From Tetrahymena thermophila SB210 (taxonomy: Eukaryota > Ciliophora > Oligohymenophorea > Hymenostomatida > Tetrahymenidae): a stretch of DNA of 64,000 nucleotides. Positions within the stretch are counted from its first letter, which is position 1, and each line of letters opens with the position of its first letter. The translations under genes and the position numbers were made by a program. This document shows, piece after piece, positions 26,701 through 40,800 of this stretch. The stretch is taken from positions 186,001-250,000 of the forward strand of contig NW_002476399.1 in assembly GCF_000189635.1 (NCBI RefSeq), read 5' to 3'. The notes below the pieces were generated by a model, which was not told the origin of the DNA, did no database searches, and saw nothing but the letters and a program-made list of their open reading frames with translations.

Positions 26701-29700
26701 TAATATGTATAGGCATAATTTTACAAGTTAATTGTTAGTGGAGTATTTGATATGAGTGTATCTATATTTATAACTCCTGATAATTAACTAAATCTAAACC
26801 CAAGTATTATGAACTTTGGCTTTAATAGTATTATTTCTTTAGGCTTTAATAGTACTGAAAAGGGTACCTATGCAAGTATTGGATATTAAAATACTTTATA
26901 ATTTGATAATTTTAACAGGATTAGCTTTTAAGATATTAAAATTAATTTTAGTTTTACTCAAGCGAATAATAATTGTGGTATTCTCTTTTAAAATGTATTA
27001 TTAGGAGCATTCATAAATAATATTTAACTTTATAATATAAATCAAAATTTATTTCCTAAAAGTTGCTAGTCTATTTAAGCTATCTCAACATAATTGAATA
27101 TAGGAAAGTATATCATTTAAAATGAAGATTTTTCAAATCATTTATAAGTAATTACTCAGTTTAATTCAAGTCAAGTAATTTTAAATATTTTTAAACATTA
27201 ATCTAAAAATTTTTTGAATTAAAAAAAGATTTTTATCTCAAACTTTTATTTGATAAATTGCACATTAGGTCCATAATTCAGTATATTTTAACAGTAAACT
27301 GATATAAAAGCCTCTTTAACCAATATTGTATTATCATAAAACAAATGCTTTAATCAGACAAATTAAGTAAATAATTCATCATCTGCTTTGTTTTCAGCAG
27401 GTTTTTTTACTATTGATCGACTTTAAATAATAAACAACTCTTTTTGTAAGAAAACTTTATTTAATACTATTTCTACTGCTCAGTAAAATGATTTGAAATT
27501 TTCCCTTAATGACATAACATTGATAAATAATCAATTTTAGACTTCAACTACCTATATACTTTTTAATGCACTTTATTAGATGAGAGCTTTTCCATCTCAC
27601 TAACTAAATGTTAGCAATTTATATTTTGAAAATAATAAAATAATTAAGTTCAGTAGTAATGACACTATTGATCGAGCTTAATACTTTGAAACTAGCAAAA
27701 TAGCTTCTATTAATTCATATAATGTGACTATGAAGAACTAATTAGATGTTAAGTTTGGATTGATTCAAATATCAAATGTTGTAAATATTACTTTATTTGA
27801 GTGTTTTTGTGATGATAGTTTTTACAACAATTATTAAAATGTTGCAATAAATGGCTGCTTATCTCTTAACGAAATAGCATCTACAATAATTAATAATGCT
27901 AAATTTTATAAGAAAAGGCTAAAAGATAGCAGTTTATTATCACTTGAAAATAAATCAATTCTATTAGCAACCATAAGTATTATAAATAGTTCATTTTATG
28001 ATTTGGTTCTGTTTTAAACAAATGAGAACACTTAAACTATGCCTGTATATTTAGTGAGCAATTAAAATCTATAAGTTTCAATTGATAAATGCCTTTTTTA
28101 AAATTTAAACCTGCAAAGCATACAATTTACTTAAACTTATTCAGTAACAGGATTATGGATTTTAGATTATGCAGGTTCTGTATAAATTTCAAATTCGTAA
28201 TTTAAAGATTCATACAGTAATTCATAATATGGATTTGGTTATATTCAAGTCAGCTAACTTTCACTTGATACGGTTGTATTTAATAACTCTTCATTTGTAG
28301 AAGATGAATCACTATCATTGTACAATTAGTATGGTGGAATGCTTAACGTTAGAGCAGATAGAGTAAATTTGCTTAATTGCAATTTTAGTAATTCTACAGC
28401 CTAAAAAGGTTCTTTTCTCTACATGGTTTCTTCTAACGAAACATTTAACCTTTTATTCACAAATATTTCTTTCAGTTATGGATTTGCATTATTGGATGGA
28501 GGTGCTATATTCATTGATACTAATGGTTATTATATAAATTATAAATGTGAGAACTGCTAATTTAGTAATTTATACATTTAATAGCCTCAGGCTTCAATAA
28601 TTGGAATTCAGTAAAACTTTATATTAAATTTAAATCATTTAAAATATTTCAAAATTAAAAACAAAAAAATCAGCTTTTAATACTTATAAAATTAATTAGT
28701 AAAAAGAAAACAAACATTTAATGCAACAAATATATAAACTATAATCACTTAATTTATTATTAAATAAATTTAAATAATTTTGAATTAATTTATACTTAAA
28801 CTTAACAAAAGGTAAAACTCAAATAATTAAGAAAATGATAAAAACTTTGTAATTTTTGATGAAGGATATATTAACAATACCATAGGGATACAAGAAAATT
28901 ATTTCATAACACTTTCTTATGCTTATATCTATTTTAATAATATAAATTAAAGTTATTATAATATAACTTTAAAGTCAAGAGCTTTGAGATAATTTTTAAG
29001 TTTAAAAGATTAATAGTAATCTACCTTGATAAACATAATTAATTCATAAGCATCACTTACAAAATGCAGTATTTCTAATTTAAAAATTAAAAATAAATAA
29101 TCTTAGGTCCCTCTTCTTATTCAATCTTAAGATTCAATTATTAATCTAATCAATTCATAAATATAAAGATGTTAATTTGTAAGAAGTGTTATTAATTTAG
29201 TTGGAGGATAACTATTTATAGATAATACTATATTTTAAAATGTTTTTTATTTTTTTTCTGGGAGAATTTTATTTGATCTTAATGAGAAAAATCTAATTAC
29301 CTAGTCTAATTCGTTAATTATAACAAATAATACATCTATTTAAATATTAAACAATTCCAAGTTTGAGTAACTAAATTGTGACTCTTGCAATGGGGCTGCT
29401 CTTTAAGTTATTAATGGTAATATTAACATTTAAGATTCAATCTTTAATCAAACCAATGTAAATTATTGTTAGATATCATAATAATTTTTCGTTTATAAAA
29501 TAAAATTTAATTTTACTATTATAATAATTAAATATTAGTTAAAGTATTCAAAAAAATTTTCAATTATTTTAAAAATGAAAATATTAAATTTAAATCAACA
29601 ATAATATAATATAAAGGCTTAATAAGGAGGTGCAATATTTATAACAGGATTGGTAGGGAATAATTACATAAGAAAAACTATTTTTGTTGAAGGTTAATCT

Positions 29701-32700
29701 TAGTATAATGGGGGTTCATTATATTTTCAATAATAGCAATAATAAAATGTAATTTAACTTTAATTCTTTTTAATATTAAAATCATTATAATTAATTAGCC
29801 ATTTAGTCTAGATATTAGTGAATGCTAATATTTGAATAATACATCGATAGATGGTAAGGGAGGATCTCTATATATTTCTTCTAATAGTTTAAATCCTTTA
29901 AATATGAGTATTAGTGTTTATTTTACTGATTTTACTAATAATCTAGCATAAATTGGAGGAGCTATTTACAATTAAAATATTTCTATTTAAGTTTAAAATT
30001 CATAATTTATCTAAAATTATGCCAAAATATTTGGTTCAAATAGCATTTCTTACCCAACAAAACTTCTCTTAGTTAATATTGAATAGTTTTTGAGCAAATA
30101 CAATGGAACTATTACAAATAACTAAATAATTATATAGAATTTTAGAAGTGGACATTTTTTTGAAGATATTTAATTCTAAATGATAAATGACTTCGGTGAA
30201 GTAATCATTCCAGTTAGTTATGAAGAAAAGCAATCTTATAGAGTTTAGGTCAGGATAAACCAAAAAACTAAAAATTATGAAAATTACTAAATAACAGGAG
30301 AATTAGACACTTCTTTTAATAGATAATCACAATTATACACTTTTTCAAAATTATATTTAGTTGGAACTCCTAACTCCTCAGTTATTTTATAGTTTTATTC
30401 TAATCAGATATTTAATTTAGAGGATTAAACTAATTAATATATATAAATATATTCATATGATATAATAGTGAATTTTAGAGAATGTATTTCAGGAGAATAA
30501 ATAAAATAATATAACTCTCTTACTTAGTGTGATATTTGCAAAAAAGGTCAATATTCCTTGAATATTCAATAATGTTAAGACTGTCCAATAGGTGCTGAGT
30601 GTTTAGGTGGAAATAAAATAGAAATAAAGGAAGGCTTTTGGAGAAGATCTTAAGAAATTGATTTGATTTTATCTTGCGAAAATCAAAAGTCTAATTGCAT
30701 TGGTGGTTTTTTCGGAAATCAAATTTGCTAGGAAGGATATATAGGAGCTTTATGTGAAGAATGTGATGTAATTAATAAACATAAAATATTAGATTTTAAG
30801 TTATTTTTTTAAATTTATTTAAGATAAATGGTGATTATTGGGGCGAAAGTTATTCTTAAAATTCTAAATATTCTTGCTAAAAATGCAGTAAAGTTAAATA
30901 TAACATATGGCTTTTAGCTCTTATAACTCTATGGACATTACTTTCAATGAATATAGCAATTAAAGAGAATATAAACAATTTAAAAGTTGAAAATGCTTTG
31001 TTATAAAAAACAATAAATAAATAAAGAAATAAATTAAAATTAGCTAAATTGTTTGAAACTAAATAAAGTACGATGAAGACTTTTTCTAATACTAAAATTA
31101 GTAATCCTGTAAATATTCTTTAAAAATAAAAAAAAATTAAAATGGAAAAATAAAGAAATAAAAATTAAATTGAATCACAAGGCATTTATTTAAAAATACT
31201 TACAAATTATTTTTAGATTGTAAGTTGTATTTCTACCTTTAATCTATCAATACCTTCAGGTATTATTTTCTTTTGCAAATTAATATATTTTACATAACTT
31301 TTATCCAAATAAAGGTTTTATTGAACTGCCTTAATTTGTAGGTAACCCAGTAAAATTAACTATGAGTTCTTTAGATTGTTTATTGATAGAAATTTAAAGT
31401 GACATACCAATTATCTATTTTAGGCTAGTTTTTTCACAAATTATTCCAATAATTTACATTTTAATTATCTTTCTTGGATTACTAATTAAGCATTTATGTT
31501 AAAAAAGAAAAAATAACTTATAACAATTTCCGTATTATGCTCTTTCTACAGCTTGTCTTTTCTTGATAATTTTTATTTAACCTGACTTAGTAGCCTAGTT
31601 TATAGCTTTAATATCGTGTAGAACTATTGGAGATAGAGTTTACATTTTGTCAAATGTTTCATATGAGTGCTTTACAGAATAACATATCAAATATATGATT
31701 ATTTTAGTTGTACCGTTACTTATTATTTGGGTATTAATAATTCCTTTAGTTTTAATTATGTTGCTAGTAAGCAAAAAAAGTAAGCTAGATGACTCAAATT
31801 CCAAACTGAATTTGGGTTTTCTTTATAAAGAATATAAAAACAGTGCTTATTTTTGGGAATTCATAAAAATGACTGAAAAACTTTCAATAATTCTGGTTTT
31901 AAATTTTTTCTCTTAAACGATTACAGTTAAAGGAATATTAATTTTTATAATAATTTCACTTTACGGAATTTCAACATCAATAGTAAAACCCTTTAAATAA
32001 GTAAACATCAACCAAATCGATATATAATCAACAAATGTTTGCTCTATTACAATATTGCTTGCTATTTTTATGAATAGAAATCCATTTTCATATTTTTATT
32101 ATCCTTCATTTGGAATATTGGTGTTGATTAATTTTATATTTATTATATTTTTACTGAAATTGATCATGATTAGCTACCTAGATTTTATAAAATTTTAAAT
32201 TTAAACTTTAGCTTCAAAATACTCTGATAAGTTTCATTTCTTAAAAAAATTATAAAGAGATTCGTAAGGTACAAAAAAACTAAACCCTGATTTAAAACTA
32301 AAAATATAAAGAGCCTTTTAAAATTATTTGAATATGAATCAAACTTAAAAGAAATAGATTTTCATAAATATCTTTGAATAGTAGCTAAGTAAAATATTTT
32401 TTTTTCCACTAAATTGTTATTTATTAGTTTCTTTTATAGACTTTAAATGTAAGAGTCCTGAGCTAAGACTTTAATAGCAAAATACTATATAAAGCCCTAA
32501 TATATTAAGTATGTAAAACTAGAGTATAGAATATGAGAGAAATTCATTATTTTTGGTAAGAGTCACTAATTTAGATTTAGCTTTTAATACAATCAAAACA
32601 AATAATTACTAGAATTTAAAAGGTAAATAAATAAAATTAATTTAAAAATTTATTTTAAACTATTAATTTCTTATTCATTCTTTAAATTATTTTTTAATAA

Positions 32701-32733
32701 ATAGGTATTAAAGGCCTTTAACAATAAAATTGA
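23772..32733 (+). pseudogene. Giant membrane protein B, frameshifted by a 151-bp deletion
   Basis: It is near-identical to C over its whole length. The start is the ATG at 23772 conserved in C (an in-frame ATG lies at 23760), with a signal peptide (MSFSRILITLISIFSL). Introns include 23869-23943 and 24103-24179. The propeller (about 23950-26600), beta-helix (about 26720-30420), cysteine module (about 30478-30770) and membrane part (about 30895-32180) are all present, ending at TGA 32731-32733. At about 25644 the sequence GCTTTC joins directly to AACTAATAGG, while C has 151 extra bases between them (36767-36917). Since 151 is not a multiple of three, the following GVD...VYVWDL strand is out of frame and a TGA follows within about 50 codons. 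Unless unusual splicing rescues it, B makes only a truncated N-terminus. The rest is barely decayed, so the break is recent or an assembly error. Confidence 0.7.
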
Positions 32734-33189
32734 TATAAATATAAAAAAATTATTTTCTATTCATTTGAAGATTGCTAAATTAAAATATTGATATTTAAAA
32801 AGTATTAAATATTTCATTTATAATATATAAGCAGAAATATATTTTTTGTTTCATATTTTTGTATAAACACAATTATCTCTGACATTTTTAATGGTTTAAA
32901 ATTCAATTTTTTAAATTAAGTACATAAAATAGGAACTAAAATTCATTTTATGATATTTAACGAGTAAGATGTATTTCAATCCTACTTTTATTTTAAAAAT
33001 CAATAATTTCTATAGTAAATTAAAGTAATGGAATTTTAAAAGTAGCTAACTATGAAATAAAAAAGTTTACTAAATTAATTAAATTTAATAAAATATCATT
33101 TAGTTCAGATTTACTTTTGGAATTAAAAATTAAATTTCTTTCATTTGATTAGTAAGAAAAAATCACAGTTCAAAATAAAAAGAAAATTT
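32734..33189. other. 3' flank of gene B, shared by all copies
   Basis: Non-coding block that recurs after C (43726 on), after relic D (about 50480 on) and after relic E (about 58520 on). Landmarks are AAGCAGAAATATATTTT, CAATCCTACT and AAAATCAATAATT. Confidence 0.7.
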
Positions 33190-33405
33190 AATTAATATTT
33201 GTTGAGGCTCAAATTATGGTTCTTTGCCAGTTATGAAGCAGACATTTCTTAATCTCCTTTAAAAAAATTTTAGAAAATTTAGTTTAAAAGTAACAAATGG
33301 ATATTTTATAGTTCGTAGACTTTTTAAGAAGCTTCAAGCCACACATCTGATGATTTTGTATTCATTTTAAAATACTTTAGGGAAAAAAATTATTAAATTT
33401 AGTGG
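33190..33405 (-). pseudogene. MACPF gene relic after gene B
   Basis: The sequence tracks the N-terminal third of the MACPF genes in order on the minus strand: TTGTTGAGGCTCAAATT, ACATTTCTTAATCTCC and CACATCTGATGAT match 46300-46500. Frames are broken and the rest of the gene is missing. At about 33400 it passes abruptly (TTTAGGG) into sequence that in the array lies beyond the other end of the MACPF gene (about 48090), marking a deletion scar. Confidence 0.65.
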
Positions 33406-33780
33406 CATAATAAATTTTTTTGATAAAAAAATGACTTATTATTTTAATCTTTAAGAGAGAATAATGAAATGCTTAATGAGTATGATAATTAAATTTAACA
33501 AAGTTTTATAAAGATATAATAAATAATTTAATGAAAGCAAAGACGCTTTATTTTTAAGTAAAAAACTTGATAGAGAATCTTAGTGTTATAATAATTAAAA
33601 ATATAAAATATCTATTAGTCTAATGAATATTTAATTTTAAAAAAATCCAATCCTTCTTTAGGTTAAAATAATTTGCTAACTCTTAGACTTTTATTTTTAT
33701 TTAGGTTTTAGAATTGAAAGATTTATTAATGAATATAAAAGCAAATTTCTTTAAATTTTAATAATATTTTACTTAATTTA
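33406..33780 (+). pseudogene. Leucine-rich gene relic, 3' part, after gene B
   Basis: It matches the last part of the decayed plus-strand gene of the array (about 48090-48780), including AAAAAATTATTAAATTT and TTTTAGAATTGAAAGATTTA. No continuous frame remains. Confidence 0.5.
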
Positions 33781-33845
33781 AGGGAGAGGGGGCAGTTAGT
33801 GAGATAGGAGAGTCTAAGTGGTCGCTTTGTGGGGTGATACTCTAA
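33781..33845. repeat. G-rich conserved block at the end of the B unit
   Basis: A conspicuous G-rich patch (GGGAGAGGGGGCAGTTAG, then GTGAGATAGGAG and GTGGGGTGATA) in otherwise A/T sequence. A diverged copy lies at 48781-48845. Function unknown. Confidence 0.6.
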
Positions 33846-34898
33846 AAAGTAAAGATATTAAATTGAAACTCAAAAAAAATGAGTAAATGATATAAAATAT
33901 TATTAATTAATATATATAAATAAAACTTTGAACAATTAAAATAAATTAAATTATAAATTATTATTATAAGTACCGTTAATTCGATTATCTATCTATCTAT
34001 TATTATTATTATTTTTATTAGTATTTAAAATTTGAATTTTAATAAAAAGGATTATTATCAAGAAAAAAAATGCAAATAATTATTTGCTCTAAGAAGAAAT
34101 TAATGAAGCGCTCATCAAAAAAGCTAAACAAATTAATAGATTGTACTAAAAAAAAGGTGGTATGTAGTATTATTATAATTTTTCAAAATATTTGAATTAG
34201 AAGTTAAGGTCTATAATTTATTGATCTTAATTAAAAAAAGATATTCTTAATAAGACAAAATTCAAAGACCCAATCTAATCTCAAAAGGAAAAATGATTCA
34301 TATTCATTTAATTTACTTTACTTTACTTAATCAAACACAAAATACTAATTATTAAGTAAAAAAAAATGAATAGATTAAATCTAAAATCAAAACAAGGAAA
34401 TATGAGTGTCAGATATAGCTATAGTGTATGTAGTTTATAAAGAAATCGCTCATGTATCTGAGACTATAAACATACATTTTTTGTATTTAAATTTAATAAT
34501 TAGAATAGAAAATTATACTTCTATTGATAATATATATTTCAGATAAATTAATATTCATGTATAAGTTAAAAAATAGCAATCTATTTAATGCTATTCAATT
34601 TACATCATTTTTCATTGAAAATGTATTTACCTTACATTAAAAATTAAAAAAAATTATTATATTTTTTTAATTATCTGTAATGTAAAAAAGCTGTTAGTAT
34701 ACATATTATTTACGTCTATTTGATTGTATTACTTTCGTTGTATTAGTTTAGTATATTATTGATTAAAAGGAAAAAGAAATACATCGAAATAAGATTACTC
34801 AATATTTAGTATTTGCTTTGCTAAAAAATATTTAGGTATTAATTTAATTAATATAATGATTAAATTAAGAAATAAGGACTGCATAAAAAGAATTACAA
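33846..34898. other. 5' flank of gene C with duplicated block and unique insert
   Basis: From about 33995 it repeats the A-B intergenic block (23230-23760). About 34150-34500 is absent from the B flank and carries interlocked inverted repeats (34406-34476). A (CTAT)n tract sits at about 33986-34000. The last 300 bp, presumably the promoter, are very similar to those before B. Confidence 0.65.
34406..34476. repeat. Interlocked inverted repeats (pseudoknot-like order)
   Basis: GTGTCAGATA (34406-34415) pairs with TATCTGAGAC (34455-34464), and TGTATGTAGTTTATA (34425-34439) pairs with TATAAACATACA (34465-34476). The order a-b-a'-b' would form a pseudoknot if transcribed. It is found only in the insert upstream of C. 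Confidence 0.55.
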
Positions 34899-37800
34899 AA
34901 TGAGTTTTTCAAGAATATTTATCACTTTAATCAGCATATTTTCACTGAATAATTAATTTTTTTGCAATAAATGCCCTGCGCTACAGATGATCAACAGTAT
35001 TAAACAATTTTCTAAATAAATTAGATTAAAATTAAAAAAATAAAACATACTTTTACTTATGATTATCTTAGATCCAAAAATAACTGAAGGGTATATTGTT
35101 TACAGTTTCCTTAGGATTCCAAAGACTAACATTCTAATCATTAACACAAGTTAATATTACAATCCTAATACTAATATAGTTTATTATTATGATATGTCAT
35201 CAGGCTAAGGAGAAGTTATCAATATTGTAATTCGTAATAATTCTGATTTAAAATAAATATTATTTTTAACCTTTTTAATGGCTTAATGCTTTTTAAAATA
35301 TAATTACAGCTGATTTCTTTATCTTGAATATGGAATACAATTAACTTACAGATTAATTTGTGATATCAAATAAATATAATCTTATTTTTGCTGAATTATA
35401 TACACTTAAAACAATATATTATATTTCAATTAATTCTATCTCATCATTAAAGATCATTAAAGATACTAACCTTATTATTTTGACTAATAACTATAATATC
35501 TTGCAAATTTTTGACTTTTAGAAATACCAAATAGCGCTAGTTATGGATAATACTCAATCTCTTCAAACATTTCCTGATAATTCTCCTCTTTATTAATATT
35601 ATTCTGATATTTATAAGCTATCTTCTGGAGATTTTATAATAGTTACAGTTAATGACATGGGAGTTATTACTTGGTCAATAGACTTGATAAATTTAACATA
35701 CAAATTTAATGGCTATATTCCAGATTGTATTTTTTATTTTTTAACTAAATATATTTATGTATTTAAATTATGAATAGCTCAAGTATAAAAAGGTGATAAC
35801 ACTAAGTATTTTGCTAAACATCTAACACTAGATATATTATTTATTGTTGGTTAGTATTTTCAAGTTCAGGTTGTCAAAATTTAAGATATTAAAAATGGCC
35901 AATATTTAACTATTTATAAAGATTGTAAGTATTTAAAATATATTTATTTTTTAAAAATAAAATTCTCTAAAAAAAGATATTTATTATTTTTGGGACTCAA
36001 TATTTAACATTTTGTATGATGAAATCATTATTAATGATAGTAGAGAACCTATAATATTGGTTAGCACAAATCAATATTTAGCTAAAGCTTAGGTGCATTT
36101 TAATGAGGATTTTACTAAAATGGAGGTTGTAAAGACTTCTTTTACATGGTTTACAATTTATTATAAATGGTATAAAATAGAAGAAAGTCCAATTTTATTT
36201 ATGTCTTCTTAGACTTATATAACCATATACAATTATGAAAACTTTGATTCCCATTACTATATTTGTAAAATTATTTAATAAAAAAAATGTATTAAATTTA
36301 ATATGTGTAGATTTTGGTGGTGATTCTATAAGCAGAAGGTTTATAAGACAAAATGGAGTAGATCCAGATTTATTTATACTTATGTATCAAAATTAGATAA
36401 GGATAAATGAGAGAGGTAACTTTGGATAATACTCTAAATATGTAAAACCTTATCTCTCAGGAAATATAAGGCAAACATATTGTAGTTTCTTTTAAGTAAA
36501 AAACATTTTTGATTGGTATTTGATTAAAAGCGGTGAGGATGGAAGCAATAGTTTAATCTTTACTGTACCCATTTTCCCGATAAGCTAATCTAACACTGTA
36601 AAAATTAATTACATTAAAATTATTGTTCAAATAATTTATTAATAATTTATTTTAAAATAAAAAGTAAATTGATATAACTTCTTCATATGGGTTATATTGG
36701 ATAGATATTAATTTTAATTTAGATCCTTTCTATTTATTTGATAAAATCTTTGTAGCTTTAGCTTTCCCAAATAAAAAAAATACTGAAAATTATCTTTTTC
36801 AACTAATTAATTGCCAATCAACAACTGAAAGATACTATTTGACTTCTAATTCAAGTGATGTTAGAAATATTTAGACTGTTTATGCTCTAGCCTCCTTAGA
36901 AGATAAGAAAAATCTAGAACTAATAGGGGTAGATAGTTAAGGTACTGTATATGTATGGGACTTAAGCTCGCTTAATTTAACCTTCAAATATTATCAAAAA
37001 TATGGTAATCAATTACAATTTGTATATAAATTTACTCTTGATCAAAATATACAATTTATAGTTTTGAGTGATCCCTAAAATTTAAATTAATTGTAAAATA
37101 ATATTTTCTACTCTCAAAAATTAGAGTTTACAAATTTAAAATTAAATTTATACATTTTTGTTTGTTTCATTATTTATAATTAATTTATCTATTTTTTAAA
37201 AATTTTGTAAAGATTTTTGTTAAAATTCATTTATTGGAGATGTTTTTCACTACCTAAGCTTAAAACGACTCATTATTGCTTGTAGCTCAAATAAAGTTTA
37301 CTCTCTTGATTTTGTCACAGGAGATTATCAATATCTAGCTTAATTAAGCTACACAACATTAGCTTTAAGAGCATTTTCAAGTCCATAATTGATAGCAATT
37401 GGTGAATATGACTCAGGAGCAATTTAATTATGGAAATTTAATCAAGCCACATCAAAATTTGATCTCTTCCTGTCTTTTAAATTGGACATTATATAAGATG
37501 CTTTGATTTACTTCGACATGTCCAATGATTATACTTTATGGATATAGTATTCGAATTTAAATATTTTTTACTCTATTAAGGATTGTCTCACTGATTCTTC
37601 TCTTTGCAAACAATGTACACAATAATATTACTTCAATACTACTAACTCATATGATAGAAATTCTGTATATGGAGTAGGTACTTTTGAATAGCCTTTTACG
37701 AGTTCTTATAATTTTATTTCTACTATAATTAAAGTAATTTAAATTTAGTTTTAAATCTTTTCTACACATACATTTATTATTAAACTATTTAAATAAAAAT

Positions 37801-40800
37801 TTTTTACTTTTTAATACTAAATATTATAATATAATAGGCATAATTTTACAAATAAATTGTGAGTGGAGTTTTTGATATGAGTGTATCTATATTTATAACT
37901 CCTGATAATTAACTAAATCTAAACCCAAGTATTATGAACTTTGGCTTTAATAGTATTATTTCTTTAGGCTTTAATAGTACTGAAAAGGGTACATATGCAA
38001 GTATTGGATATTAAAATACTTTATAATTTGATAATTTTAACAGGATTAGCTTTTAAGATATTATAATTAATTTTAATTTTACAAAAGCAAATAATAGTTG
38101 TGGTATTCTCTTTTAAAATATATTATTAGGAGCATTCATAAATAATATTTAACTCTATAATATAAATCAAAATTTATTTCCTAAAAGTTGCTAGTCTATT
38201 TAAGCTATCTCAACATAATTGAATATAGGAAAGTATATCATTTAAAATGAAGATTTTTCAAATCATTTATAAGTAATTACTCAGTTTAATTCAAGTCAAG
38301 TAATTTTAAATATTTTTAAACATTAATCTAAAACTTTTTTGAATTAAAAAAAGATTTTTATCTCAAACTTTTATTTGATAAATTGCACATTAGGTCCATA
38401 ATTCAGTATATTTTAACAGTAAACTGATATAAAAGCCTCTTTAACCAATATTGTATTATCATAAAACAAATGCTTTAATCAGACAAATTAAGTAAATAAT
38501 TCTTCATCTGCATTGTTTTCAGCTGGCTTATTTAGTGTTGATGGATTTTAAATAATAAACAACTCTTTCTGTTAGAAAACTATATTTGATACTATTGCTA
38601 CTGCTCAGTAAAATGATTCAACATTTTTCCTTAATAACATAACTTTGATAAATAATCAATTTTAGACTTCCACTACCTATATACTTTTTAATGCACTTTA
38701 TTAGATGAGAGCCTTTCCATCTCATTAACTAAATGTAAGCAATTTATACTTTGATAATAATAAAATAATTAAGTTCAGTAGTAATGATACTATTGATCGA
38801 GCTTAATACTTTGAAACTAGCAAAATAGCTTCTATTAATTCATATAATGTGACTATAAAGAACTAATTAGATATTTAGTTTGGATTGATTCAAATATCAA
38901 ATGTTGTAAATTTTACTTTATTTGAATGTTACAGTGATGATAATTTTTACAACAACTCTTAAAATATTGCTGTTAATGGTTGCTTATCTCTTAAAGAAAT
39001 TGCATCTACAATTATTAATAATGCTAAATTTTATAAGAAAAGGCTAAAAGATAGCAGTTTATTATCACTTGAAAATAAATCACTTTAATTTGCAACCATA
39101 AGTATTTTAACTAGTTCATTTTCTGATTTGGTTCTGTTTTAAACAAATGAGAACACTTAAACTATGCCTGTATATTTAGTGAGCAACTAAAATTTATAAG
39201 TTTCTATTGATAAATGCCTTTTTTAAAAGATAAACTTGCAAAGCATACAATTTACTTAAACTTATTCAGTAACAGGATTATGGATTTTAGATTATGCTGG
39301 TTCTGTATAAATTTCAAATTCATAATTTAAAGATTCATACAGTAATTCATAATATGGATTTGGTTATATTCAAGTCAGCTAACTTTCACTTGATACGGTT
39401 GTATTTAATAACTCTTCATTTGTAGAAGATGACTCACTATCTTTGTACAATTAGTATGGTGGAATGCTTAATATTAGAGCAGATAGAGTAAATTTACTTA
39501 ATTGCAATTTTAGTAATTCTACAGCCTAAAAAGGTTCTTTTCTTTACATGGTTTCTTCTAACGAAACATTTAACATTTTATTCACAAATATTTCTTTCAG
39601 TTATGGATTTGCATTATTGGATGGAGGTGCTTTTTTCATAGATACTAATGGCTATTATATAAATTTTAAATGTGAAAACTGCTAATTTAGTAATTTATAC
39701 ATTTATTAACCTTAAGCTTCAATAATTGGAATTCAGTAAAACATTATTTAAAATTAAATTGTTTAAATTATTTTATTATCAAGTATATAAACAATAGTTA
39801 CTTTTAAATTTAAAAAATGTTGAAATTAATATTTATAACAAAAGGTAAAACTCATAAAATTAAGAAAGTGATAAAAACTTTGTAATTTTTGATAGAGGAT
39901 ATATTAATAATACCATAGGAATACAAGAAAATTATTTCTTAACACTTTCTTATGCTTATATCTAATTTATTAATATAAATTAAAGTTATTATGATGTAGC
40001 TTTGAAGTCAAGAGCTTTGAGATAATTTTTAAGTTTAAAAGATTAATAGCAATCTACCTTGATTAACATAATTAATTCATAAGCATCACTTATAAAATGT
40101 AGTATTTCTAATTTATAAATTAAAAACAAATAATCTTAGATTCCTCTTCTTATACAATCTTACGATTCAGTTATTAATCTAATTAATTCATCAATTTAGA
40201 GATGTTAATTTGTTAGAAGTGTTATTAATTTAGTTGGAGGATAATTATTTATAGATAATACTATATTTTAAAATATTTATTAATTTTATTCTAAGAGAAT
40301 TTTATTTGATCTTAATGAGAACAAGCTAATTACCTAGTCTAATTCGTTAATTATAACAAATAATACATCTATTTAAATATTAAACAATTCCAAGTTTGAG
40401 TAACTAAAATGTGACTCTTGCAATGGGGCTGCTCTTTAAGTTATTAATGGCAATATTAACATTTAAGATTCAATCTTTAATCAAACCACTGTAAATTATT
40501 GTTAGATATTATTTAAAAAATATTTAATTCATCTTTTCAATTATTTTTAAAATGAAAAACTTAAATTTAAAACAAAAACAATTTTATTTAAAGGCTTAAT
40601 TAGGAGGTGCAATATTTATAACAGGATTGGTAGGGAATAATTACATAAGAAAAACTATTTTTGTTGAAGGTTAATCTTAGTATAATGGGGGTTCATTATA
40701 TTTTCAATAATAGCAATAATAAAATGTAATTTAACTTTAATTCTTTTTAATATTAAAATCATTATAATTAATTAGCCATTTAGTCTAGATATTAGTGAAT

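Noticed and set aside
31695..31916. A separate small hydrophobic protein gene at this place (and at 42672-42893 and 22524-22793).
   Set aside because: They are inner parts of membrane exons of the giant genes, cut short only because TAA/TAG would be stops in the standard code.
33986..34030. A CRISPR-like or functional tandem repeat.
   Set aside because: These are simple CTAT and TTA microsatellite tracts without spacers, and the organism is a eukaryote.
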